Assembly: GCF_001458355.1 (NCBI RefSeq)
Contig: NZ_CYSA01000016.1
Location: 124,001-188,000, forward strand
Origin: Thalassovita gelatinovora
GTDB lineage: Bacteria > Pseudomonadota > Alphaproteobacteria > Rhodobacterales > Rhodobacteraceae
Direction: 5' to 3'
Length of the DNA stretch: 64,000 nucleotides
Shown here piece by piece: positions 34,818 through 42,806 of the stretch (position 1 is the stretch's first letter; every line of letters begins with the position of its first letter). The position numbers and the translations under genes were made by a program. Under the pieces are notes generated by a model. The model made no database searches and was not told the DNA's origin. It saw only the letters and a list, made by a program, of their open reading frames with translations.

Positions 34818-35780
34818 TTACGCGGTCAATGTGTGGTGGTCGGCGACGCGCTGCACCTTGTCGGTGCTGCCGAAGACCAGTGGGATACGGCCATGCAGCG
34901 TGGTCGCCTGCTGATCCAGAATCGGAACTTCGCCATTGGTCGCCATGCCGCCGGCCTGTTCGATCACAAAGGCGATCGGGGCGCATTCATAGACCATTCG
35001 CAACCGGCCGTTTTCATAGCCCGGACGGGAATCGCCGGGATACAGGAAAATCCCGCCCCGGGTCAGGATGCGATGAGTTTCCGCGACCAGAGACCCGACC
35101 CAGCGCATGTTGAAATCCTTGCCGCGCGGACCGTTCATGCCTTCAAGGCAATCGTCGATATAGGCGCGCACCGGCTTGGTCCAATGGCGATAATTCGACG
35201 CGTTGATGGCGAATTCTTTCGATGTCTCGGGCACCTGCATCGCGGCCTCTACCAACACGAAGACGCCTTTGACCGGGTCCAGAATATATTGCTGCGTCCC
35301 ATTGCCGAACGTCACCACCAGACAGGTCGCCGGACCATATAGGATATAGCCGCCCGCGATCTGTTCCTTTGCGGGCCGCAGGAAACTTTCCTCGGCCCCC
35401 TCCTTGGTGTCGAAAATCGAAAAGATCGTGCCGATCGACACGTTCACATCGATATTGGACGATCCGTCCAGCGGATCGATGGCCAAGGCGTATTTGCCGT
35501 TTTCCGACAACAGCAGCGCGTCTTCCTGTTCTTCCGATCCGTACCAACGCACATCGCCACCGCGCAACGCGGCTTCGAACATTTCGTCGGCCATCACGTC
35601 CAGCGCTTTTTGATTGTCGCCATCGGTGTTTTCGCCGACTTGTTCGGCCAAAGCCCCGCTCAACGTCCCGCGTGCGATCACCCCGGCCACGTCGATCGAC
35701 ACCGCGCAAAGCGTGCTCAGCGTCGGATAAAGGGCCTCGGGAATAAGATCGTGGGGAAGTACGTCTGGATGCGTGGTCAT
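34818..35780 (-). CDS. fbp: Fructose-1,6-bisphosphatase, class I
   Basis: About 320 residues from [12 protein letters not shown] at 35780; an ATG at 35831 gives a leader that looks non-coding, and GGCGGA precedes the chosen start. Metal-site motif [20 protein letters not shown] (with the earlier EEQED glutamates), substrate-site residues in [14 protein letters not shown] and [16 protein letters not shown] identify the class I enzyme, which removes the C1 phosphate in gluconeogenesis. Paired with rpe; in autotrophs such a pair sits in a cbb cluster, but no other Calvin-cycle gene is present here, so gluconeogenesis is the likelier role. Confidence 0.96.
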   Translation of the reverse strand: MTTHPDVLPHDLIPEALYPTLSTLCAVSIDVAGVIARGTLSGALAEQVGENTDGDNQKALDVMADEMFEAALRGGDVRWYGSEEQEDALLLSENGKYALAIDPLDGSSNIDVNVSIGTIFSIFDTKEGAEESFLRPAKEQIAGGYILYGPATCLVVTFGNGTQQYILDPVKGVFVLVEAAMQVPETSKEFAINASNYRHWTKPVRAYIDDCLEGMNGPRGKDFNMRWVGSLVAETHRILTRGGIFLYPGDSRPGYENGRLRMVYECAPIAFVIEQAGGMATNGEVPILDQQATTLHGRIPLVFGSTDKVQRVADHHTLTA

Positions 35781-35916
35781 GATGGAATCCGCCTTGGCAA
35801 CTGAATCTGCCCGACAGGCTATCGCAGACATTGGCGCAAATTTGAATGCCTGAAATGGCGAATGCGACCATGTTAGCGGACTTTCGCATGCGCGTGCCGG
35901 GGTCTAATTCCCACTA

Positions 35917-35935
35917 TGCGGAAGCGCCTTCCGCA
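35917..35935 (+). promoter_or_regulatory. Candidate IclR-type operator, site 1
   Basis: TGCGGAA and TTCCGCA with a 5-base spacer; the perfect arms extend to nine bases (ATGCGGAAG / CTTCCGCAT, spacer 3). It lies about 60-80 bases before the GTG start of the SDR gene at 35996. Two other repeats with the same 7-5-7 geometry occur at 38501 and 40620. Confidence 0.6.
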
Positions 35936-35995
35936 TTCTATTGATCGTCTCGGATCTTTGTGCCACTGTGACGCCCAACAGGGAGGAACTGACTG

Positions 35996-36772
35996 GTGAG
36001 ATTTGATGGAAAAACCGCCATTGTGACTGGCGCGTCCAGCGGCATAGGCAAAGCCACGGCAAAACGACTGGCCGACGAAGGCGCATCGGTCGTGTTGGTC
36101 GATATCAACGGCGATGCACTGAAACAGGCGCTGCCCGATACCGGCGGGACGCATACGGCCATGGTCTGCGACGTCGCCGACGAACAGGCGGTCGAAGCCT
36201 GCATCAGGGCGGTGCTGGACCGCTATGGCAGACTGGACATCATCTGCAACAATGCCGGGATGGTCTGCACCCATCATTCGATCACCGAATTGGACAGTGA
36301 AAAACTGCAACGGGTGTTTCAGGTCAACCTGTTTGGCATGATGTATTTCATCAAATACGGCGCCCGCGCGATGATCGAACAGGGCGGCGGCGCCATCGTC
36401 AACACCGCTTCGGTCGCCGGTATCCGGTCGGGCGCGGGCGGCAATGCCTATTCGGCGTCCAAGGCCGGGGTGATCAACCTGACCCAAACCACCGCCTGCG
36501 ATCTGGGCGCTTATAATATCCGCGTCAACGCGGTCTGCCCGGGACTGATCGAAACCGGCATGACCAAGCCGGTGTTCGATTATGCCCGCGACAAGGGCAA
36601 AGAGGACAAGCTGGGATCGCGCGCCGAACTGCGCCGTTTTGGCAAACCGCAGGAAATCGCTGCCGCGATTGCCTTTCTGGCCTCTGACGATGCCAGCTTC
36701 ATCACCGGACAGGCATTGCCAGTCGATGGCGGCAACACCGCGTCGCTGAACATGCCCGGCATGAAATACTAA
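35996..36772 (+). CDS. Short-chain dehydrogenase/reductase
   Basis: A 258-residue NAD(P)-dependent dehydrogenase. The start is GTG, preceded by AGGGAGGAACTGACTG. TGASSGIGKATA, NNAGMV, Ser in NTASVAGIRSG and YSASK show an intact active site; VLVDINGDAL has the aspartate favouring NAD. It is the first gene of a plus-strand set with the acyl-CoA ligase (15 bases downstream) and the IclR regulator, and so likely oxidises a hydroxyl group on the acyl substrate. A 9-bp inverted repeat stands in its promoter. Confidence 0.92.
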   Translation: MRFDGKTAIVTGASSGIGKATAKRLADEGASVVLVDINGDALKQALPDTGGTHTAMVCDVADEQAVEACIRAVLDRYGRLDIICNNAGMVCTHHSITELDSEKLQRVFQVNLFGMMYFIKYGARAMIEQGGGAIVNTASVAGIRSGAGGNAYSASKAGVINLTQTTACDLGAYNIRVNAVCPGLIETGMTKPVFDYARDKGKEDKLGSRAELRRFGKPQEIAAAIAFLASDDASFITGQALPVDGGNTASLNMPGMKY

Positions 36773-36786
36773 TAACAGGGGTCCCG

Positions 36787-38472
36787 ATGTTCGACCGTCA
36801 CTTCTCTCATTGGCCCGAAGGGGTCTCTCATACCCTGGCCCTGCCAAACCACACCATCGTTCAGGCACTGGCCGATCAGGTGGCGCAACGGGGATCTGCC
36901 CCCGCGCTGACCTATCACGGCCACACGCTAAGCTATGCCGAAATGTGGGATCAGATCGAAAAATTGGCCGCCTATCTGCAACAGCGCTGCGGCGTGCAAA
37001 AAGGCGATCGGGTGCTGCTTTATATGCAGAACGCGCCGCAATATGTGATTGGTTTCTATGCGATCCTACGCGCCGATGCGGTGGCCATCCCGGTCAACCC
37101 GATGAGCCGCCACGCCGAATTGCAGCATTACGCCCATGATTCCGGTGCCACGGTGATGCTAACCGGGCAAGAATTGCTGGGATTTGCCACCCCGTTGCTG
37201 GAAGAAGACGCGCTGAACGCGATCATCGCGACCCATTACGGTGAATTGGCCGATCCGCAGGACGACATTCCGCTGCCTGCCCCGCTGGATCAACTGGACC
37301 CGGCCGATATCCAAGGCCCCGGCATCACCCGCTGGACCGATGCCATCGCCGCCGGTCTGACCCCGGCAGAAGCACACGCCACGCTGGATGACCTGTCGGT
37401 CATTCCTTACAGCTCGGGCACCACCGGCCAACCCAAGGGCTGCGTCCATACTCATCGCAGCCTTTACGTCGTTGCCCATGGTGGCGTGGTCTGGAACCCG
37501 ATGCACAACACCGATATCAGCCTGTCGGTACTGCCCTTCTTCCATGTGACCGGGATGCAGGCCGCGATGAACGCGCCGTTGATCACCGGTGGCCACATGG
37601 TGATCATGACCCGCTGGAACCGCGCCAGCGCGGCCAAGCTGATCGAACGCTACCGGGTCACCCGCTGGCGGTCGATTGCCACCATGGCCATTGATCTGGT
37701 CAACGATCCCGATTTCGAAAGCTACGATCTGTCATCGCTGCAAATGATCGGCGGCGGTGGCGCGGCGATGCCCGAAGCCATTGCGAAAAAACTGAAAGAC
37801 ATGACCGGTCTCGATTACATCGAAGGCTATGGCATGTCCGAAACCATCGGGGCGACCCACATTAACCCGGTGCAGGCCCCCAAGCGCCAATGCCTCGGCT
37901 TGCCGATTTTCGATGTCGATTGCCGGGTGCTCGCGGTCGGCGACGACCACGAACTTGGTCCCAATGAAACCGGCGAAATCGTGATGGCCGCACCGCAGGT
38001 GTTCCAAGGCTATTGGCGCAACGAAACCGCCACCAAAGAAGCCTTTGTCGATCACGACGGAACGACTTTCCTGCGCACTGGCGACTTGGGATATTATGAC
38101 GAAGACGGCTATTTCTTCATGGTCGACCGGGTTAAGCGGATGATCAACGCCGCCGGCTTCAAGGTCTGGCCCGCCGAGGTTGAAATGCTGATGCTGAAAT
38201 GCGCCGGCATCGTCGAAGCCTGCGTCATCGGCACCACGGACCCGCGGCGCGGCGAAACGGTCAAAGCCTTTGTCGTGCCCAGCAAATCCGTCCCGATGAC
38301 GGCCGAAGAAATCATCGGCTGGTGCAAAGGCGAAATGTCCGCCTACAAAATTCCGCGCGAAATCGTGTTTGTCGACAGCCTGCCCAAATCGGGCAGCAAC
38401 AAGATTCTGTGGCGTCAGTTGCAGGATGAAGAGCGCGAAAAGCAACGACGAGAAGAAAAAGCAGCCGGGTAG
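36787..38472 (+). CDS. Medium/long-chain acyl-CoA ligase (AMP-forming)
   Basis: A 561-residue adenylate-forming enzyme activating a carboxylic acid to its CoA thioester with ATP. The P-loop is IPYSSGTTGQPKGCVHTH, the A5 region is GYGMSETIGATHINP, the A7/A8 regions are FLRTGDLGYYDEDGYFFM and VDRVKRMINAAGFKVWPAEV, and the A10 lysine lies in LPKSGSNKILWRQL. The general form resembles ligases of medium-chain and dicarboxylic acids (PimA-like), but substrate range cannot be set. Between an SDR and an IclR gene on the same strand; probably expressed as one unit. Confidence 0.9.
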   Translation: MFDRHFSHWPEGVSHTLALPNHTIVQALADQVAQRGSAPALTYHGHTLSYAEMWDQIEKLAAYLQQRCGVQKGDRVLLYMQNAPQYVIGFYAILRADAVAIPVNPMSRHAELQHYAHDSGATVMLTGQELLGFATPLLEEDALNAIIATHYGELADPQDDIPLPAPLDQLDPADIQGPGITRWTDAIAAGLTPAEAHATLDDLSVIPYSSGTTGQPKGCVHTHRSLYVVAHGGVVWNPMHNTDISLSVLPFFHVTGMQAAMNAPLITGGHMVIMTRWNRASAAKLIERYRVTRWRSIATMAIDLVNDPDFESYDLSSLQMIGGGGAAMPEAIAKKLKDMTGLDYIEGYGMSETIGATHINPVQAPKRQCLGLPIFDVDCRVLAVGDDHELGPNETGEIVMAAPQVFQGYWRNETATKEAFVDHDGTTFLRTGDLGYYDEDGYFFMVDRVKRMINAAGFKVWPAEVEMLMLKCAGIVEACVIGTTDPRRGETVKAFVVPSKSVPMTAEEIIGWCKGEMSAYKIPREIVFVDSLPKSGSNKILWRQLQDEEREKQRREEKAAG

Positions 38473-38487
38473 AAAAATCCAAGTTGC

Positions 38488-38519
38488 TTGACCCACCATA
38501 TGCAGTTCACATAACTGCA
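38488..38519 (+). promoter_or_regulatory. Promoter of the IclR gene with overlapping inverted repeat (site 3)
   Basis: TTGACC (38488-38493) and CATAAC (38510-38515) are spaced 16 bases. TGCAGTT (38501-38507) and AACTGCA (38513-38519) form a 7-5-7 inverted repeat over the -10, the geometry of the TGCGGAA/TTCCGCA sites although the arm sequence differs. This suggests autoregulation. Confidence 0.4.
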
Positions 38520-38572
38520 CCGGGTAAAAAAAGAAATAAGGCCCGCAAAACAAGCCAGATCGGGGACGTGGC

Positions 38573-39400
38573 GTGAGAAAAAGAACAGGCGAGACGGCAG
38601 CAGATTCAGCCGACAATGAATTTAGTGGTGATCGTCAATTCGTCACCGCCCTGCATCGCGGGCTTGAAATCCTGCGCGCCTTCCGCCCTTCCGATTTGCA
38701 CGGGTTGGGCAATCGCGAACTTGCCGAACGCACCGGTTTGCCCAATTCCACCGTGTCCCGGCTCAGCTATACATTGTTGAAACTGGGCTATCTGGCCTAT
38801 GACGACGGCACCGGGCGCTACACGATGGGCGTGCCGGTACTCAGCTTGGGCTATGCCTGCCTTGGCGGTATGAAAATCCGCGAAACCGCGCAGCCTTTTA
38901 TGCAAAAGCTGGCCGATGATTGCGGCGACGGCGTTCTGGTGGCACTGGGCGGGCGCGACGACAATGCGATGACCTATATCGCCTGCGCCCGCGCGGCCAA
39001 GGGGATGATTTCGCTCCAGCTCAATGTCGGGTCGCGGATTTCACTGGCCCGCTCGGCGATGGGCCGCGCCTATATCGCCGGCACCAGCGAAGCCGAGCGC
39101 AATCAGATCATGGAACAGATCGAAGACCGCTACGGCCCCGACGAATGGCCGCAAATCCGCGACGAAATCTTCAACGCGCAAGAACAGATCCGCGATCAGG
39201 GCTTTTATGTCAGTCTGGGCAAATGGCAATCGGATGTGCACGCGGTGTCAGTACCGTACCGATCGATGCATGGCGACACCCCGATGCTGGCCTATAACCT
39301 CGGTGGTCCGGGCTACATCCTGCCGCGTGAAAGACTGGTACAGGAACTTGGCCCCAGACTGGTCGAGATGAAAGATAACATCGCCAGAACCGGGGTCTGA
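38573..39400 (+). CDS. IclR family transcriptional regulator
   Basis: A 275-residue regulator with a GTG start. After about 25 residues of polar leader, a winged helix-turn-helix (HGLGNRELAERTGLPNSTVS) reads the DNA; the C-terminal effector domain follows, with YIACARAAKGMISLQLNVG, LARSAMGRAYIAGTS and DVHAVSVPYRSMHGD as in IclR proteins that bind carboxylates or acyl compounds. It follows the acyl-CoA ligase gene by 100 bases with its own candidate promoter. Three inverted repeats of one geometry around it are plausible operators; see the findings. Confidence 0.92.
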   Translation: MRKRTGETAADSADNEFSGDRQFVTALHRGLEILRAFRPSDLHGLGNRELAERTGLPNSTVSRLSYTLLKLGYLAYDDGTGRYTMGVPVLSLGYACLGGMKIRETAQPFMQKLADDCGDGVLVALGGRDDNAMTYIACARAAKGMISLQLNVGSRISLARSAMGRAYIAGTSEAERNQIMEQIEDRYGPDEWPQIRDEIFNAQEQIRDQGFYVSLGKWQSDVHAVSVPYRSMHGDTPMLAYNLGGPGYILPRERLVQELGPRLVEMKDNIARTGV

Positions 39401-39428
39401 GCGCAAACCGCACCACGGACCGAATACG

Positions 39429-39459
39429 GGATGTAGGCCGGGCTTCAGCCCGGCCATCC
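39429..39459. repeat. 26-bp intergenic palindromic repeat, copy 1
   Basis: The first 26 bases (39429-39454) are identical to 42462-42487. The core is GGCCGGGCT-TC-AGCCCGGCC, flanked by GGAT and ATCC, which can pair as well. It sits between convergent genes, after the IclR gene, where it could act as a terminator or a mobile REP-like element. Confidence 0.8.
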
Positions 39460-39500
39460 GCAAAACACTCCTGATCAACGGCACAAGCCCCGTCAGCCCC

Positions 39501-40466
39501 TCAAGGTTCCAGTACGATCTTGCCGGTCGCACCGCGCCCCAATACCCGGGTCAGAACATTCGCCGCGTCTGCCAGCGGATACCGGCCTTCGACCACCGGC
39601 TTGACCTTGCCGGTCTGATACCAACCGATCAGCTCTTTCATATTGTCGGCATAGACCTGCGGTTCGGCGCGGGTGAAATTGCCCCAGAACACGCCGACCA
39701 CGGCATATTCCTTGACCAATGCCAGATTGACCGGGAATTGCGGGATCGTGCCGCTGGCAAACCCGATGATCAACAACCGGCCATTGCGCGCCATCGACCG
39801 CGAACAGGCATCGAACGCCGCGCCGCCGACCACGTCATAGACCACGTCGGCCCCCTTGCCGCCTGTCATTTCCTTCAACTGGTCCTTCAGGTTGTCATAG
39901 CCGATCGCCTCGTCAGCCCCGGTTTTCAAAGCGATCTCGCGCTTTTCTTCTGACGAACAGACCGCGATCACCCGCGCGCCCATGATCTTCCCGATCTGGA
40001 TCGCCGCCACCCCGGTCGCACCCGCAGCGCCCAGCACCACCAGAACTTCGCCCGGTTTCAGATCTGCCCGCTGCTTCAACGCATGATGCGAGGTGCCATA
40101 AGCCACCATCAACGCGCAGGCGTCGCCGCCATCCATGTCACCGATCGGGAAAACCCGGCCCTCTTCGGTGACCACCTTTTCGGCATAGCCGCCCAATTGG
40201 CAAATCGTCGCCACCCGGTCGCCGACTTTCAGGTTTTTCACATCCGGCCCGATGCTTTCAACGACGCCGGCCGCTTCCATCCCCGGCACGAAGGGGCGGT
40301 CGGGCTTCATCTGGTACTGGCCCTGAACCAACAGGCCGTCAGGATAATTCACCCCGGCGGCTTCGACCTTGATCACCACCTGATCACCGGCCGCGACCGG
40401 GTCGGGCAAATCGGCGTAGTCCAGTTGATCCAAGGGGGCGAATTCATTGCAGATGATGGCTTTCAT
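39501..40466 (-). CDS. NADPH:quinone oxidoreductase-type MDR protein
   Basis: About 321 residues starting MKAIICNEFAPLDQLDYADL at 40466, where CGGAGGAG is well placed; the frame to 40688 is leader. It belongs to the zinc-free quinone oxidoreductase branch of the medium-chain dehydrogenases: VNYPDGLLVQGQY and PFVPGMEAAGVVESIG in the N-terminal part, NADPH motif GAAGATGVAAIQIG and the RNGRLLIIGFASG block. Such enzymes reduce quinones or enoyl/enone compounds. Divergent from the acyl-CoA ligase gene at 40758 with a TGCGGAA inverted repeat between them. Confidence 0.92.
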   Translation of the reverse strand: MKAIICNEFAPLDQLDYADLPDPVAAGDQVVIKVEAAGVNYPDGLLVQGQYQMKPDRPFVPGMEAAGVVESIGPDVKNLKVGDRVATICQLGGYAEKVVTEEGRVFPIGDMDGGDACALMVAYGTSHHALKQRADLKPGEVLVVLGAAGATGVAAIQIGKIMGARVIAVCSSEEKREIALKTGADEAIGYDNLKDQLKEMTGGKGADVVYDVVGGAAFDACSRSMARNGRLLIIGFASGTIPQFPVNLALVKEYAVVGVFWGNFTRAEPQVYADNMKELIGWYQTGKVKPVVEGRYPLADAANVLTRVLGRGATGKIVLEP

Positions 40467-40619
40467 ACGGGTCTCCTCCGGGGTCACTTCCGGTCCCGTC
40501 TGGGGCCGGATTGTTCCGCTTAAGTTTACCTCTCTGCCCCACCCCAGGCAACAAACAGCCCCCGCAAAACCGGAATAACGGTACGGCATTTCAGCGATTC
40601 CCAAACCCCGCGCCCATTT

Positions 40620-40638
40620 TGCGGAACACTTTTCCGCA
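40620..40638. promoter_or_regulatory. Candidate IclR-type operator, site 2
   Basis: TGCGGAA and TTCCGCA separated by CACTT. Over the 21-base window it matches site 1 (35916-35936) at 15 positions. It lies in the 291-base gap between the divergent quinone oxidoreductase and acyl-CoA ligase genes. Confidence 0.6.
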
Positions 40639-40757
40639 TTTAGACAATCCCTTGAGCACAAAACAGAATTTGGAACGCCCCACGGCACGAATATGCTTTT
40701 GAAACCCCCTGCGCCACGCTATCTTGACGCAGAGGAATGACACATAGGGAGGAGATC

Positions 40758-42389
40758 ATGCTTGGCATGATGATGCAGCGTCCGCTGTTGATCAGTGATA
40801 TTTTGACCTTTGCCGCCGAAGCCAATCCGCGCGGCGAAATCGTTTCGGCCCGCACCGAAGGCGACATTCACCGGCAAACCTACGCCGAAACCCTACCGCG
40901 TGTGTCACAGCTGGCACATGCGTTGCAGGGCCACGGCGTGCGGCTGGGCGACCGGGTGGCGACATTGGCCTGGAACGGCTATCGCCATTTCGAACTGTAT
41001 TACGCGATTTCCGGCATCGGTGGGGTTTGCCACACGATCAACCCGCGGCTGTCGGCGGAACAGATGATTTATATCGTCAACCACGCCGAGGACAAACTGA
41101 TCTTCGTCGACACCACCTTCGTGCCCGTCCTCGAAGCGGTAAAGGAACACCTGCCCAAGGATCTGGTCTTCATCATCATGACCGACCGGGCGCATATGCC
41201 GGAAAACAGCCTGAATGCGCTGTGCTATGAAGAATTGCTAACCGGCCAGCCCGACAGTTTCGATTGGCCCGAATTCGACGAAAATACCGCCTCGGGCCTG
41301 TGTTACACATCCGGCACCACCGGCCATCCCAAGGGCGCGCTTTATTCCCACCGCTCCACCGTTTTGCATGCGTTGATGGTCACTTCGGTGCTCGGCGGTG
41401 CCCTGCCCGAAGGCAGCAGCGTGTTGCCAGTGGTGCCTTTGTTCCACGTCAACGCCTGGGGCCTGCCTTATACCGCGCCGCTGCTCGGGTTGAACATGGT
41501 CATGCCCGGCGCCGGGATGGACGGGGCCAGCCTGTTCAAACTGATGGATGATGAAAAAGTCCATTCCGCATGGGGCGTGCCCACCGTCTGGATGGGCCTG
41601 TTGGCCGAAATCAAGGCTCAGGGCCGCAAACCCGAAGGCTTCGCCGATGTGGTGGTTGGCGGTTCTGCCGCGCCGCGCTCGATGATCGAAACCTTCGAAA
41701 AGCTGGGGGTCGAAGTCGGCCATGCCTGGGGTATGACCGAAATGTCCCCGATCGGCACCCATGGCGTGATGCCCAACTGGGTTAAACAACTGCCCTTCGA
41801 TCAGATGATCGACAAGAAAGCCCTGCAAGGCCGCCGCGTCTTCGGGGTGGAATTGAAAATCGTCGACGATCACGGCAACCGCCTGCCGCAGGATGGCAAG
41901 GCGATGGGCGAACTCTATGTGCGCGGCAATTCCGTTGTGTCGGGGTATTACAACAATGCCGATGCCTCCGAAAAAGCCATCGACGCCGATGGTTGGTTCG
42001 GTACCGGCGATATCGCCCTCATCGACACCGACGGATTCTTGTCCCTGCAAGACAGGTCCAAGGACCTGATCAAATCGGGGGGCGAATGGATTTCCTCGAT
42101 TGATCTGGAAAACGCCGCCATGTCGCATCCCGCCATCGCCAATTGCGGGGCCATCGCCATGCCGCATCCGAAATGGGACGAACGTCCGGTTCTGATTGCG
42201 GTGCCTTCGGGCGATGCCCGGCCCAGTCTTGAAGAAATCCACGACCACATGTCGGAACATTTCGCCAAATGGCAATTGCCCGATGATCTGATCTGGGTCG
42301 AGGAACTGCCGATGACCGCGACTGGCAAGACCTCGAAACTGACCCTGCGCCAGCAGTTTGCCGATTACAAACTGCCCGATCTGCGCTGA
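40758..42389 (+). CDS. Acyl-CoA ligase (AMP-forming), DmdB/medium-chain type
   Basis: About 543 residues from MLGMMMQRPLLISDILTFAA at 40758, with GGGAGGAG before it; an ATG seven codons earlier lacks a ribosome site. Adenylate-forming motifs: LCYTSGTTGHPKGALYSH, HAWGMTEMSPIGTHG, WFGTGDIALIDTDGFLSLQD, DRSKDLIKSGGEWISS and the C-terminal lysine in MTATGKTSKLTLRQQF. The opening MLGxMMxxPLLIS is shared with methylmercaptopropionate-CoA ligases (DmdB) and close fatty-acid-CoA ligases; without the other dmd genes a medium-chain acid is likelier. A terminator follows the gene. Confidence 0.9.
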   Translation: MLGMMMQRPLLISDILTFAAEANPRGEIVSARTEGDIHRQTYAETLPRVSQLAHALQGHGVRLGDRVATLAWNGYRHFELYYAISGIGGVCHTINPRLSAEQMIYIVNHAEDKLIFVDTTFVPVLEAVKEHLPKDLVFIIMTDRAHMPENSLNALCYEELLTGQPDSFDWPEFDENTASGLCYTSGTTGHPKGALYSHRSTVLHALMVTSVLGGALPEGSSVLPVVPLFHVNAWGLPYTAPLLGLNMVMPGAGMDGASLFKLMDDEKVHSAWGVPTVWMGLLAEIKAQGRKPEGFADVVVGGSAAPRSMIETFEKLGVEVGHAWGMTEMSPIGTHGVMPNWVKQLPFDQMIDKKALQGRRVFGVELKIVDDHGNRLPQDGKAMGELYVRGNSVVSGYYNNADASEKAIDADGWFGTGDIALIDTDGFLSLQDRSKDLIKSGGEWISSIDLENAAMSHPAIANCGAIAMPHPKWDERPVLIAVPSGDARPSLEEIHDHMSEHFAKWQLPDDLIWVEELPMTATGKTSKLTLRQQFADYKLPDLR

Positions 42390-42416
42390 TCCGGGTCAAA
42401 ACGACCCTCAAACCCG

Positions 42417-42446
42417 AAGGGCACCTCACGGTGCCCTTTTCTTTTC
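42417..42446 (+). terminator. Rho-independent terminator of the acyl-CoA ligase gene
   Basis: AAGGGCACC and GGTGCCCTT form a 9-bp stem with a 4-base loop followed by TTCTTTTC, 28 bases after the ligase stop. Confidence 0.85.
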
Positions 42447-42461
42447 AGCTCGCCCGTAACC

Positions 42462-42487
42462 GGATGTAGGCCGGGCTTCAGCCCGGC
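42462..42487. repeat. 26-bp intergenic palindromic repeat, copy 2
   Basis: Identical over 26 bases to 39429-39454, with the GCCGGGCT-TC-AGCCCGGC hairpin core. It also lies after the 3' end of a plus-strand gene. Confidence 0.8.
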
Positions 42488-42609
42488 ACTCTCCCGGCAA
42501 TATATCCCCGCGATTCGCCGCATTGCGGGCATCTGTATCGTTGCGCGATACAAAACCCACAAATGCCCACAAATTTTTGTACATCAATAAGTTAAGCCCG
42601 CCTTGTTAA

Positions 42610-42653
42610 CCAAAACGCAAAAACGCCCGGCGGGTTTCTCAACCAACCGGGCG
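42610..42653 (-). terminator. Terminator of the second branched-chain-type ABC operon
   Basis: CGCCCGG (42624-42630) pairs with CCGGGCG (42647-42653), with further GGTT/AACC pairing inside. On the minus strand the stem is followed by TTTTTGCGTTTTGG. It is about 150 bases after the LivF-like stop codon. Confidence 0.65.
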
Positions 42654-42806
42654 CTCACCCCAATCGCAACAGGGGATGGGCGAAACGGGTCTCCTCCCAT
42701 CCCCGTTTCGCAGAATCGCTCACATCCTACGATCTTTACGGGCTAATGCGACTAAAATGTATTGGCGAACTCGTGATGTCGGTTTTCTGACGCCACAGCC
42801 GCTGGT

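Larger units (their letters stand above)
42390..42806. other. Intergenic region between convergent ligase and LivF-like genes
   Basis: 417 bases with no gene. In order: the ligase terminator (42417-42446), the second copy of the 26-bp palindrome (42462-42487), an unremarkable stretch, and the terminator of the opposing ABC operon (42610-42653). Nothing else was recognised up to 42806. Confidence 0.7.

Noticed and set aside
41238-42275. A 345-codon minus-strand open frame opposite the second acyl-CoA ligase
   Set aside because: His/Gly/Phe-rich shadow with no motif; the plus-strand ligase is complete.
40758-42389. DMSP demethylation (dmd) locus suggested by the DmdB-like ligase start
   Set aside because: No DmdA, DmdC-sized acyl-CoA dehydrogenase (about 590 residues) or DmdD crotonase is next to it; only the ligase subtype is shared.
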